Source: Legionellales bacterium UBA5158
GTDB taxonomy: Bacteria > Pseudomonadota > Gammaproteobacteria > DSM-16500
Length of the DNA: 11,225 nucleotides
Direction: 5' to 3'
Assembly (NCBI GenBank): GCA_002413665.1
Contig: DHXK01000168.1
Span: forward strand, 278 to 11,502
Shown here: positions 1-7,046 of the stretch, piece by piece
Layout of the letters: each line of letters starts with the position of its first letter
How positions within the stretch are numbered: position 1 is the first letter of the stretch
Notes under the pieces: generated by a model
Told to the model about the DNA's origin: nothing
What the model saw: the letters and a program-made list of their open reading frames with translations, nothing else
The model's database searches: none
Position numbers and translations under genes: made by a program

Positions 1-1173
1 CTTTTGAAAAATTGCATGCGTGCCTAAAATAACTTTTATTTTATTTTCTGCAATGGACGATAAAATTTCTCTGCGCGGAGCTACTTTCATTCTCCCTGTT
101 AATAATACAACGTCTACCCCTAGCGGTTCAAACCAAGCTTTAAAAGTTCGATAATGTTGTTCCGCTAATAATTCTGTGGGTGCAAGTACAGCACATTGAA
201 AATTATTTTCAACAGCTTGAAGCATACTTAGCGCTGCAACTACTGTTTTTCCTGAGCCCACATCACCTTGCACTAAACGTAACATTGGATGAGGCTGGCA
301 CAAATCAGCAGAAATTTCTTGAGCCACTCGCGCTTGTGCATTCGTCAATTTAAATGAAAGATTTTTTAAAAATTTCTGCGCAAGAATTCCATTTTTTGTA
401 AATGGAAATGCAGCCTGTACTTGAAAGGACTTTTTTAAATTAAGTAAACTTAAGCGATGCGCTAATAATTCTTCGAAGACTAAACGTTTTTGAGTGATGT
501 GTTGCTTCTCCATCAGAACTTCGACGGGAGCTTCTGAAGGTGGACGATGCACAAAACAAAGAGCATCTTTTAACGAAGGAAAAGAAAATTGCTTAAGTAA
601 TTTATCTGGTAAAATTTCATGTAACAAACCACCTTGATTTAACAACTCTAGAGCCTGATCAGTCAATCGTCTAAATGTTAATTGACTCAAACCATCAGTC
701 GTCGGATAAATAGGCGTTAGATTATCTTCTGTTTGAAGTAATTCATCCGCGGTTGCGATTTTATATTCAGGGTGAATCATTTCTAAACCTAGCGTACCTC
801 TACGGACTTCTCCAAAACATCTTATCCGTAAGCCTATTTGTAAACTTTGTCGCTGTTGTGCATTCGCATAAAAAAAACGTAACCCTATGCGACCTGAATG
901 ATCACGCAACTGACAAAGTATTCGTGTACGTCCAACCTTAGGTAAACTTACATTCTCAATCACGCCTTCAATGACAACATGATCGCCAGGCGCGATACTT
1001 TGAATGGGATAGACCCGCGTGCGATCTTGATAACGCAGTGGCAAATGAAATAATAGATCTTGTACGAAATGAATGTCTAAGCGTGCTAGATGTTCTGCTA
1101 AGCGTGCGCCTACTCCTTTCAAGTAACGACAAGGTAAGAGGCTGAGATCTTTTTGGGGTGCAGTTGTTAACAT
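1..1173 (-). CDS. recG: ATP-dependent DNA helicase RecG, N-terminal part (cut by window edge)
   Basis: RecG is a superfamily 2 helicase that remodels stalled replication forks and branch-migrates Holliday junctions. The 391 visible residues have no internal stop and match E. coli RecG from its start. They comprise the N-terminal wedge/OB region (about residues 1-150, with LPLRYQDRT at 44-52 and EMIHPEY at 131-137), a linker, and the first helicase lobe. Lobe motifs seen are LTNAQ (277-281), Walker A GDVGSGKT (303-310), APTELLAEQH (331-340) and GTHAIFQ (384-390). The DEAH-type motif II and the second lobe lie beyond the left edge. The ATG at 1171-1173 was chosen because MLTTAPQKDL leads directly into the conserved GVG segment. 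No good Shine-Dalgarno precedes it. The gene lies downstream of purA on the same strand but is separated by the oppositely transcribed tRNA, so it probably has its own promoter; I could not identify one. Confidence 0.97.
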   Translation of the reverse strand, partial: MLTTAPQKDLSLLPCRYLKGVGARLAEHLARLDIHFVQDLLFHLPLRYQDRTRVYPIQSIAPGDHVVIEGVIENVSLPKVGRTRILCQLRDHSGRIGLRFFYANAQQRQSLQIGLRIRCFGEVRRGTLGLEMIHPEYKIATADELLQTEDNLTPIYPTTDGLSQLTFRRLTDQALELLNQGGLLHEILPDKLLKQFSFPSLKDALCFVHRPPSEAPVEVLMEKQHITQKRLVFEELLAHRLSLLNLKKSFQVQAAFPFTKNGILAQKFLKNLSFKLTNAQARVAQEISADLCQPHPMLRLVQGDVGSGKTVVAALSMLQAVENNFQCAVLAPTELLAEQHYRTFKAWFEPLGVDVVLLTGRMKVAPRREILSSIAENKIKVILGTHAIFQK

Positions 1174-1296
1174 TTTTTTGTTCAGTGCCAGTGGAGAATG
1201 TGTATTGTTAAAGTTTTATAAAATGCGTGAGGAGTGTTTTTTTATAATGGTTTTATGCATACATTTTTTCTTTTTTATTTTTTTCTTTGAAACTCC

Positions 1297-1342
1297 ACCC
1301 CTCATCCGCCCTACGGGCACCTTCTCCCACAAGGGGAGAAGG
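1297..1342. repeat. REP-like GC-rich double-hairpin repeat
   Basis: This is a GC-rich island in an otherwise very AT-rich spacer. It holds two adjacent inverted repeats. The first is GCCC-TAC-GGGC at 1308-1318. The second is CCTTCTCCC at 1320-1328 paired with GGGAGAAGG at 1334-1342 around a five-base loop. Neither arm is followed by a T-run on either strand, so a simple intrinsic terminator is unlikely. The composition and the paired-hairpin layout resemble short dispersed intergenic repeats (REP type) of proteobacteria. From memory, very similar ATCCGCCC...CTTCTCCC elements occur in many proteobacterial genomes. Only one copy is visible here, so its repeat status is inferred. Confidence 0.6.
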
Positions 1343-1370
1343 AAAATAGTCATGACTTTATAGAGCTTTA

Positions 1371-1399
1371 TTGACAAAAAAAAACATAGTGAGTAAAGT
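1371..1399 (+). promoter_or_regulatory. Promoter of tRNA-Leu
   Basis: A perfect -35 box TTGACA at 1371-1376 is followed by a 17-base spacer and a TAAAGT -10 box (four of six consensus bases) at 1394-1399. The expected transcription start near 1406 would leave only about five bases of leader before the mature tRNA 5' end at 1411. Box quality, spacing and position together make this a convincing sigma-70-type promoter. Confidence 0.75.
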
Positions 1400-1410
1400 G
1401 CTTACCTTAT

Positions 1411-1494
1411 GCCGGGGTGGTGGAATTGGTAGACACGCAAGCTTCAGGTGTTTGTGGGGGTAACCCCGTGGAGGTTCAAGTCCTCTCCTCGGTA
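1411..1494 (+). tRNA. tRNA-Leu (anticodon CAG), CCA not encoded
   Basis: This tRNA decodes CUG leucine codons. All arms of a class II (long variable arm) tRNA can be drawn. The acceptor pairs GCCGGGG with CCTCGGT (two G-U pairs). The D arm pairs GTG with CAC around AATTGGTAGA. The anticodon stem pairs CAAGC with GTTTG around loop TTCAGGT, giving anticodon CAG. The variable arm pairs GGGG with CCCC around GTAA. The T arm pairs GGAGG with CCTCT around TTCAAGT. The discriminator is A1494, as expected for leucine. The following bases are TAT rather than CCA, so the tail must be added by tRNA nucleotidyltransferase. The last 19 bases lie antisense within the end of purA, including its stop codon. 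No terminator is visible downstream, so the primary transcript probably extends antisense into purA. Confidence 0.97.
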
Positions 1495-2807
1495 TATTCA
1501 AGTGTTTCACTTTGCTCTTCGAACGGATGTCGCAAAATAATCGTTTCCATACGATCAGGACCAGTTGAAATAATATCAATTGGAATGCCTGCTAACTCTT
1601 CAATTCGTAACAAATATTTTTTCGCGTTCTCAGGCAACTCTGCGAATGTCTTCATGCCCACAGTAGATGTTTGCCAGCCAGGCATGTCTTCGTAAACCGG
1701 TACGCAAGCAGCAAGTTCAGCGGCATCAGTCGGTAATACCGAAATTTCTTGATCACCTAACTTATACGATGTGCAGATCCGCACAGTTGGCAAATCATCC
1801 AGAACATCTAACTTTGTCATACATAACCCAGAAAAACTATTTAACTGAGTTGAGCGTCTGACAATAACCATATCCAACCAGCCACAACGACGCGGTCTAC
1901 CCGTCACAGAACCAAACTCATGCCCACGTTCTGCTAAATATTTTCCGACTTCATCATTTAACTCAGTAGGGAAAGGTCCCGACCCTACTCGTGTGGTGTA
2001 AGCTTTGGTAATTCCTAAAATATAATTTAAATATCGCGGACCAAAACCTGTGCCTACACAAGATGCGCCAGCAACAGTATTTGAAGAAGTGACGAAAGGA
2101 TAAGTCCCATGATCAACATCCAACAAGGTTCCCTGCGCACCTTCGAATAAAATATTTTTCCCCTGCAAGCGATACTCTGACAATAATGCAGAAACATCTG
2201 CTTTCATAGGTTTTAAAACATCAGCAAACGCTAATGTACTTTCTAATGTTTGGTTGTAATCAATTGGAGCTTCATGATGATAATGCTCTAATACAAAATT
2301 ATGATAATCGAGCACTTCTTTTAATTTTTCGGCAAAACGTTTTGCATCAAACAAATCACCAAAACGTAAAGCACGTCTTGCAACTTTATCTTCATAAGCA
2401 GGACCTATACCGCGACCTGTTGTACCAATCGCCGCTTTACCACGTGCTTTTTCGCGCGCATGATCCAGCGCAACGTGATAAGGCAAAATTAAAGTGCAAG
2501 CTTCACTGATGCGTAAGCGATCTGTCACAGAAACACCGCGCTTCTCTAGCTCACCAATTTCTTGTAGCAAAGCAGCTGGGGATAACACCACACCATTACC
2601 AATTAAACATTGAACATGCGGATGTAAAATACCAGAAGGAATTAAACGTAAGACTGTTTTTTTGCCATCAATGACTAAAGTGTGTCCTGCGTTATGACCA
2701 CCCTGAAAACGCGCAACGACAGAAGCTTGCTCCATTAAAAGATCAACAATCTTTCCTTTGCCTTCGTCGCCCCATTGACTACCTAATATAACAATACATT
2801 TACCCAT
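1476..2807 (-). CDS. purA: Adenylosuccinate synthetase PurA
   Basis: PurA makes adenylosuccinate from IMP, aspartate and GTP, the first committed step from IMP to AMP, in the cytosol. The 443-residue product aligns along its length with E. coli PurA (432 aa). Features seen are the N-terminal GDEGKGK phosphate loop with catalytic Asp14, GGHNAGHT with catalytic His42, the IMP-site GTTGRGIGPAYEDK segment, the TKLD guanine-specificity motif, and ISTGPDR near the C-terminus. The ATG at 2805-2807 begins MGKCIVILG, matching E. coli MGNNVVVLG. An in-frame start 16 codons earlier lies inside yjeT and is rejected. A GGA lies about ten bases upstream, in the 16-base gap after yjeT. The oddity is the C-terminus: after the conserved LRxPF there are 14 residues instead of two. 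The last five codons and the TGA stop are antisense to tRNA-Leu. It is the last gene of the hfq operon. Confidence 0.97.
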   Translation of the reverse strand: MGKCIVILGSQWGDEGKGKIVDLLMEQASVVARFQGGHNAGHTLVIDGKKTVLRLIPSGILHPHVQCLIGNGVVLSPAALLQEIGELEKRGVSVTDRLRISEACTLILPYHVALDHAREKARGKAAIGTTGRGIGPAYEDKVARRALRFGDLFDAKRFAEKLKEVLDYHNFVLEHYHHEAPIDYNQTLESTLAFADVLKPMKADVSALLSEYRLQGKNILFEGAQGTLLDVDHGTYPFVTSSNTVAGASCVGTGFGPRYLNYILGITKAYTTRVGSGPFPTELNDEVGKYLAERGHEFGSVTGRPRRCGWLDMVIVRRSTQLNSFSGLCMTKLDVLDDLPTVRICTSYKLGDQEISVLPTDAAELAACVPVYEDMPGWQTSTVGMKTFAELPENAKKYLLRIEELAGIPIDIISTGPDRMETIILRHPFEEQSETLEYTEERT

Positions 2808-2823
2808 AGAATTTTTTTCCGTC

Positions 2824-3009
2824 TCAATGAACCCAATATAACAATGCGACACCAATCAACATACTTACCAATCCAAACATCCGCAAACTACGATCCGGCA
2901 GAATAATCATTTGTTGCATCATGCGCCGCCAGAATCGTGGCGATAAAAATGGAAGTATGCCTTCTAAAACAAAAACCAATGCAATCCCTACAAGAAACAA
3001 TTGCGTCAT
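2824..3009 (-). CDS. yjeT: DUF2065 small inner-membrane protein (YjeT-like)
   Basis: A 61-residue protein with two hydrophobic segments, about residues 3-20 and 43-59. They are separated by a basic loop (SPRFWRRMMQQM) and the LPDRSLRMFG stretch. The pattern of a VLEG motif after the first helix, P-x-x-W/F-R/K-x-M, LPD-x-x-LR-x-FG and then a second helix matches the DUF2065/YjeT family, as does its place between hflC and purA, where E. coli also has yjeT. Its molecular role is not known to me. The position implies a membrane function, perhaps linked to the HflKC complex, but that is inference. The ATG at 3007-3009 follows the TAATAA double stop of hflC almost directly, with no strong Shine-Dalgarno, so translational coupling to hflC is likely. 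Confidence 0.9.
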   Translation of the reverse strand: MTQLFLVGIALVFVLEGILPFLSPRFWRRMMQQMIILPDRSLRMFGLVSMLIGVALLYWVH

Positions 3010-3013
3010 CTTA

Positions 3014-3937
3014 TTACTTTTTTACAACAGGAACAGATGGAGCTTGATGTTCTGAATTGACACTATGAAAATAATTAAAGAATTGACCTTCAGGTTTTAT
3101 AACTAACACATCACTCTTGTTATGAAAGCTTTTCGTATAAGCTTCTAGACTACGATACAAAGAATAAAATTTAGGATCAGCACTGTAAGCACGCGCATAA
3201 ATCCCTGCGGCTTGTTGATCACCTTGAGCTCGTGCATTTGCAGCTTGCAATAATGCTTCTGCTTTTATCACAGTTGCTTTTTGATCGGCGAGCGCTTTAA
3301 TTTCTTCAGATTTCTCCATTCCTTTTGCGCGTTTTGCTTCAGCAAATTGTTTACGCTCTGTTGCCATACGTTTAAATACTGAATCCATTACATCCTTAGG
3401 CATAGTGATCTGTTGAATTTGCACGTCTATTACACTGATGCCCTGATCTTTACCTATGTGATCAGCTTGCTCTTTAATTGCAGCCGTCATGCTAGAACGA
3501 TCTGCAGAAATCGCCTGATCACTTGTATGCCGACCGTACTCAGCACGCACTACATCATTTATGCGCTGTTCTAATAAATTTTCTGCCCAAGAAACACTAC
3601 CGCCAGTACTCGTATAAAACTTAGGTAAATTGTTAATACGCCATTTAGCAAAATATTCTACGACTAAGTAAGTTTGTTCTTTGGTCACAACCATTAATGG
3701 TTGTGATGAAGAAGTTGCTAACTGTTGCACTCGAGAATCAAATACCCGTACTTTATCGATGAAAGGTGTTTTAAAATGTAAACCGGGTTGAACAATTAAC
3801 GGTTTACCATTTTTATTCACTATTTTACCAAGTTGCAATACCAATGCAGTTTCGCCTTCATTTACGGTAAAAGCACTCATTGAAATTATCAGTAATAATA
3901 TTAAAGCACCAACGCCAATAAATTTAATGTGAGCCAC
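3014..3937 (-). CDS. hflC: HflC, SPFH-domain modulator of FtsH protease
   Basis: HflC assembles with HflK into a large cage in the inner membrane that surrounds and modulates the FtsH AAA protease. The 307-residue product (E. coli about 334) has a single N-terminal membrane anchor at about residues 4-23, with a very short cytoplasmic tip. A periplasmic SPFH/band-7 domain follows, starting FTVNEGETALVLQLGKI. A charged, Ala/Lys/Glu-rich helical region (EAKRAKGMEKSEEIKALADQ and following) then forms the cage coiled coil. The C-terminal tail is short. The start is GTG (3935-3937), reading MAHIKFIG, supported by a near-perfect Shine-Dalgarno GGAGGTGA six bases upstream of it. The gene begins inside the last codons of hflK (14-base overlap) and ends in TAATAA five bases before yjeT, consistent with coupled expression of the HflK and HflC partners. 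Confidence 0.96.
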   Translation of the reverse strand: MAHIKFIGVGALILLLIISMSAFTVNEGETALVLQLGKIVNKNGKPLIVQPGLHFKTPFIDKVRVFDSRVQQLATSSSQPLMVVTKEQTYLVVEYFAKWRINNLPKFYTSTGGSVSWAENLLEQRINDVVRAEYGRHTSDQAISADRSSMTAAIKEQADHIGKDQGISVIDVQIQQITMPKDVMDSVFKRMATERKQFAEAKRAKGMEKSEEIKALADQKATVIKAEALLQAANARAQGDQQAAGIYARAYSADPKFYSLYRSLEAYTKSFHNKSDVLVIKPEGQFFNYFHSVNSEHQAPSVPVVKK

Positions 3938-5195
3938 TATTCACCTCCGTACCAACAGTTGATTGGTCTTGGTTGCTTGCAGAATTAATAAGCGTAGCGG
4001 CGGAAAGATTTGAATAAGGTGTGCCTGTGTTACCAACAGCTTCTTGTGCGATATCTTCGGGCTTAACCGACTGCACCAGCTTATCTATCGGTAAATAAAG
4101 CATATTATTGCTTCCATTCACATCAATTAAAATTTTACTCGTATTTTCAAACACCGTTTGCATGCTTTCTAAATACATGCGTTCACGCGTAAGCTCAGGA
4201 GAAATTTTATAAACACTCAGCAAGGCTTGATATTTTGCAATTTCAGCTTGCGCTCCTAAAACCACTTGTTGTTGATAAGCATTTGCATCCGCCAATATTC
4301 TAGCTGCCACCCCTAGTGCTAATGGCACGACTTTGCTTGCATATGCTTGTGCTTGTTGAATGTAGGTCGCCTTTTCTTGATCCGCTCGATTCACATCATT
4401 AAATGCTGCTTTAACTTGATCGGGAGCTTGTACTTTTCGAAGGGTCACTGCAACAACGTCTAGACCTGCGTTATAAGTTTGCAGAACACGTTTAATACGT
4501 ACTAACACTCCAGAGCTTAATGATTCGCGGCCAGTTGTTAGCACCTCATCTAATTTCATTTTACCGATCACATCTGAAAGAGCACCTGCGGCAACTTGCT
4601 GAATCGTATCATCTGGGTTCACCACGTTAAATAAATAAGCGCGTGGATCAGAAATACGGTATTGAACAGTTAATTCAACATTAACGACATTTTTTGATCG
4701 GTCAGCATTCGGCTTATCGAGAACATCAACCGGCACTGCCTTTTCCACAATGACATAAGGGTTAGGCAAATCACCTTGCTCAGATGATTTTGTTAAAAAA
4801 TCATTTTGCAGAGCGAAAGAATAAATCTTTTGTACATCGACCAAATATTTACTGTCAATAAACCTGGCCATCCAATGCAAGCCTGGATTGACTGTATCTG
4901 AGTATTTACCCAATCGTAAAATCACACCCTGCTCAGCAGGATTAACGATAAAAAACCCAGCCAAAACCCAGATCGCAAAAATAACTGCAAGTATCAGTCC
5001 GAGGCCCCAGCTATATCCTTTGCTGAAAACAGGAGGGATAGACCCAGGCATTTTAGGCCCTGATTTAAAAATCGCCTGCAATTTCGCTAAAAATTGCTGA
5101 ATCATTTTATCAAGGTCGGGTGGTTTCTGATTGTTTTTGTTGCCGCCCCAGGGATCAGGATTCTTACCACTACCGCCAGGCTCATTCCACGCCAT
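3924..5195 (-). CDS. hflK: HflK, SPFH-domain modulator of FtsH protease
   Basis: HflK is the partner of HflC in the FtsH-modulating membrane complex. The 423-residue product (E. coli about 419) opens with the family signature MAWNEPGG...DPWGG and a Pro/Gly-rich cytoplasmic tail. One transmembrane helix follows at about residues 62-83. A periplasmic SPFH/band-7 domain comes next (FIVNPAEQGVILRLGKY onward), then a long helical region (QVKAAFNDVNRADQEKATYI) and a conserved late segment ELTRERMYLESMQTVFENT. The Ser/Asn/Thr-rich tail is probably disordered. The ATG at 5193-5195 was chosen because MAWN is the conserved start and GGAG lies suitably upstream. The in-frame start 21 codons further back lacks family similarity. 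It follows hflX after 63 bases and overlaps hflC by 14. Confidence 0.96.
   Translation of the reverse strand: MAWNEPGGSGKNPDPWGGNKNNQKPPDLDKMIQQFLAKLQAIFKSGPKMPGSIPPVFSKGYSWGLGLILAVIFAIWVLAGFFIVNPAEQGVILRLGKYSDTVNPGLHWMARFIDSKYLVDVQKIYSFALQNDFLTKSSEQGDLPNPYVIVEKAVPVDVLDKPNADRSKNVVNVELTVQYRISDPRAYLFNVVNPDDTIQQVAAGALSDVIGKMKLDEVLTTGRESLSSGVLVRIKRVLQTYNAGLDVVAVTLRKVQAPDQVKAAFNDVNRADQEKATYIQQAQAYASKVVPLALGVAARILADANAYQQQVVLGAQAEIAKYQALLSVYKISPELTRERMYLESMQTVFENTSKILIDVNGSNNMLYLPIDKLVQSVKPEDIAQEAVGNTGTPYSNLSAATLINSASNQDQSTVGTEVNSGSH
3941..3948 (-). promoter_or_regulatory. Strong Shine-Dalgarno of hflC, inside the end of hflK
   Basis: On the minus strand GGAGGTGA matches the anti-Shine-Dalgarno end of 16S rRNA over eight bases. 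Its GGAGG core ends six bases before the GTG start of hflC. It is also coding sequence for the HflK tail (within GTEVN), so it decides the hflC start and couples the two genes. Confidence 0.85.
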
Positions 5196-5214
5196 GATGT
5201 ACTCCGCTATTTTT

Positions 5215-5243
5215 AGAGTAAAGAAACCGATTCTAGAGGTCAA
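5215..5243 (-). promoter_or_regulatory. Possible internal promoter for hflK-hflC-yjeT-purA
   Basis: In the hflX-hflK gap the minus strand reads TTGACC (five of six -35 bases) at 5238-5243, a 17-base spacer, then TACTCT (three of six -10 bases) at 5215-5220. The predicted start near 5208 would leave a leader of about 13 bases containing the hflK Shine-Dalgarno. The -10 is weak, so this is only a candidate. Confidence 0.3.
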
Positions 5244-5258
5244 TGCACCTAGACGCAA

Positions 5259-6521
5259 CTACTCAAGAAACTCGCTAAAAAATTTTTCTAAATCCACTGG
5301 GGATAACCGTACAATAATATGGCAATTTCCTGCTTCGTCTATAGTTTCAGAAAGAACCACTTTTTGTTCATACAAAGCTGCGCGAAAACGTGCATCTTTA
5401 GGCTGTAAAACAAGAGTTTTTTCAATTAATTCTTGTCCTAATATTTCAGCAATACTCGTTTTTAATTCAGTTAAGCCTTGCTTTTTATGAGCAGAAAGCC
5501 ATACACGGGTAATATTTTCATCTGTTACATTTTCGATATGAGGGGATAAATTTGGGCATAAATCAATTTTATTAAAAGTAACAATTTGTGGAATTTTTAG
5601 AGCACCTATACTTTCTAGCACCTCGTTAACTTCATTTATATTTGCCCGCATGCGATTATCATGAACATCCACTACATGAATTAAAAGATCAGCTGCGCAA
5701 ACTTCTTCTAATGTCGCCCGAAAAGCATCGACCAAGTCGTGCGGTAAATGACGTATAAACCCCACCGTATCCGCTAAAATAATTGATCCCAAATCAGGAA
5801 TGTGCAATTTTCTTAGGGTTGGGTCTAGCGTTGCAAATAACTGATTTGCTGCAAAAACTTCAGTACCACACAAGGCATTAAACAACGTCGACTTACCTGC
5901 ATTGGTATAACCTACTATCGCAACAGTCGGTATAGTCGCTTTTTGTCGAGCACGACGACCCAGCTCTCGTTGCTTGCGAACCTTGATAATGCGTTGTGAA
6001 ATTAACTTTATGCGGTCACGGATCAAACGTCTATCCGTTTCCAACTGTGTTTCACCTGGACCCCGCAATCCTATGCCCCCACCCTGTCTTTCTAAGTGAG
6101 TCCATCCACGGACTAATCGTGTTGCCATGTGTTTTAACAAAGCCAACTCAACTTGAAGCTTACCTTCGAAGCTGCGTGCTCGTTGTGCAAATATATCTAA
6201 TATTAACCCAGTACGATCTAACACTCGGCATTCTAAAAAGCGTTCGAGATTGCGTTCTTGAGCAGGTGAGAGCTGATGATTGAATAAAACTAACTCGGCA
6301 TTTTGAGCTTTAACATACTCGCGGATTTCTTCTGCTTTACCCGTACCTATAAAAAATTTTGGTTCTGGAGCATGTCGGGTGCCTATTACAACACCCATTA
6401 TATTTGCACCAGCAGAACGTGCCAATTCCTTGAATTCAGCAAGATCTTCTTGCATGTCTTCATTAGGAAATTCTATATGAACTAAGACGGCTTGCTCACC
6501 ACCTTTAGGGCGATCAATCAA
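5259..6521 (-). CDS. hflX: HflX, ribosome-associated GTPase
   Basis: HflX is a translational GTPase that binds the 50S subunit and splits stalled or stressed 70S ribosomes. The 420 residues match E. coli HflX (426 aa) throughout. The N-terminal domain has SPAQERNLER (85-94) and the glycine-rich GGGIGLRGPGETQLETDRR (147-165). A basic helical linker follows. The G domain carries G1 GYTNAGKS (204-211), G2 around Thr231 in ATLDPT, G3 DTVG (251-254), G4 NKID (317-320) and G5 SAHKK (343-347). A short C-terminal domain closes the protein. The start is TTG (6519-6521). It gives MIDRPKGGEQAVLVHI, against E. coli MFDRYDAGEQAVLVHI, and GAGGA lies seven bases upstream. Between it and the upstream in-frame TAG no other start codon exists, and the next internal Met (residue 23) would cut conserved sequence. 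It follows hfq after 57 bases. Confidence 0.97.
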   Translation of the reverse strand: MIDRPKGGEQAVLVHIEFPNEDMQEDLAEFKELARSAGANIMGVVIGTRHAPEPKFFIGTGKAEEIREYVKAQNAELVLFNHQLSPAQERNLERFLECRVLDRTGLILDIFAQRARSFEGKLQVELALLKHMATRLVRGWTHLERQGGGIGLRGPGETQLETDRRLIRDRIKLISQRIIKVRKQRELGRRARQKATIPTVAIVGYTNAGKSTLFNALCGTEVFAANQLFATLDPTLRKLHIPDLGSIILADTVGFIRHLPHDLVDAFRATLEEVCAADLLIHVVDVHDNRMRANINEVNEVLESIGALKIPQIVTFNKIDLCPNLSPHIENVTDENITRVWLSAHKKQGLTELKTSIAEILGQELIEKTLVLQPKDARFRAALYEQKVVLSETIDEAGNCHIIVRLSPVDLEKFFSEFLE

Positions 6522-6578
6522 CTTGCCGTCCTCGAAACTACTTGGGAACTTAAACTAAACGCTAATGCTTGTATCATC

Positions 6579-6857
6579 TTACTCACTCAGAGGAAGTGAA
6601 GGAGGGGTAATAGCACGCCCAGCTTGACCATTATCATACTCTAAAGGGGATAAGACATTGCGCGCAGGCACAACAGTTGAAATAGCGTGCTTATAAACCA
6701 TTTGGCTAACCGTATTTTTTAGCAAAACTACAAATTGATCAAATGATTCTATTAAACCTTGGAGTTTAATACCATTCACTAAGTATATAGAAACAGGAAC
6801 CTTTTCTTTGCGTAATGTATTTAAGAAAGGATCTTGTAATGAGGGCCCTTTTGTCAT
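6579..6857 (-). CDS. hfq: RNA chaperone Hfq
   Basis: Hfq forms a hexameric Sm-like ring that pairs small RNAs with mRNAs and affects their stability. The 92 residues carry the whole core. Gln8 sits in SLQDPFL. The RKEK patch (16-19) provides the basic rim contact. The Sm1 region NGIKLQGLIESFDQFVVLLK includes Phe42, and Sm2 has YKHAIST with the invariant Tyr55-Lys56-His57. The C-terminal tail (about residues 66-92) is short, proline-containing and unlike the E. coli tail, which is longer. The ATG at 6855-6857 was chosen because MTKGPSLQDPFLNTLR aligns with E. coli MAKGQSLQDPFLNALR, and GGAG lies nine bases upstream. The reading frame stays open for 44 further codons upstream to a TTG with its own Shine-Dalgarno, annotated separately. 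It is the first gene of the operon; no miaA precedes it. Confidence 0.97.
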   Translation of the reverse strand: MTKGPSLQDPFLNTLRKEKVPVSIYLVNGIKLQGLIESFDQFVVLLKNTVSQMVYKHAISTVVPARNVLSPLEYDNGQAGRAITPPSLPLSE

Positions 6858-6989
6858 TTTTATATTCTCCATTTTATTAATTCTATCAATAGCATAGTTG
6901 CTCATCGGTCTTACCTTGTTTTTTGTTTCACTCGCACACTGCGCCTCAAGCAAATTTTCGAGAATATCGAATATATCTCCATCAAGCAA
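6858..6989 (-). other. In-frame upstream extension or translated leader of hfq
   Basis: Upstream of hfq the same frame is open for 44 codons, back to a TTG at 6987-6989. A GGAG (6997-7000) lies seven bases before it, and a good promoter lies just beyond. The encoded stretch (MLDGDIFDILENLLEAQCAS and on) is partly acidic, resembles no Hfq family N-terminus and is not MiaA. It ends immediately before the canonical Met. If used, it would give a 136-residue Hfq; otherwise it is a 5' leader that happens to be open. The predicted transcription start only about 20 bases upstream of this TTG is what makes it worth recording. Confidence 0.35.
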
Positions 6990-7015
6990 GAAAATACTCC
7001 TTTTACTGAGAATAA

Positions 7016-7024
7016 TGTTATAAT
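7016..7024 (+). promoter_or_regulatory. Putative extended -10 promoter of the zinc-ribbon gene
   Basis: A perfect TATAAT at 7019-7024 is preceded by TGT, giving the extended -10 form TG-N-TATAAT. No matching -35 box is present at the usual spacing, which fits extended -10 promoters. Transcription would start near 7031, about 30 bases before the ATG at 7061. Confidence 0.5.
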
Positions 7025-7046
7025 TAAAAAATCCTCATTAAATCAA
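7017..7046 (-). promoter_or_regulatory. Putative promoter of the hfq operon
   Basis: The minus strand shows TTGATT (four of six -35 bases) at 7041-7046, an 18-base spacer, and TATAAC (five of six -10 bases) at 7017-7022. Transcription would begin near 7010, giving a leader of roughly 150 bases before the canonical hfq ATG. The -10 overlaps the -10 of the divergent gene. Confidence 0.55.

Noticed and set aside
1178..1363. Plus-strand 61-codon open frame between recG and the tRNA
   Set aside because: It is low complexity (Phe runs from T-tracts), passes through the GC-rich repeat and has no ribosome site or recognisable similarity.
1500..1512. AAGTG-TTT-CACTT hairpin just after the tRNA as its terminator
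   Set aside because: The stem has only five base pairs with no T-run, and the bases are purA coding sequence on the other strand.
2808..2855. PurA start 16 codons further upstream
   Set aside because: The extra residues overlap the end of yjeT and have no counterpart in the family; MGKCIVILG is the conserved start.
5196..5258. HflK start 21 codons further upstream
   Set aside because: MAWNEPGG is the family start with a good Shine-Dalgarno; the upstream residues resemble nothing.
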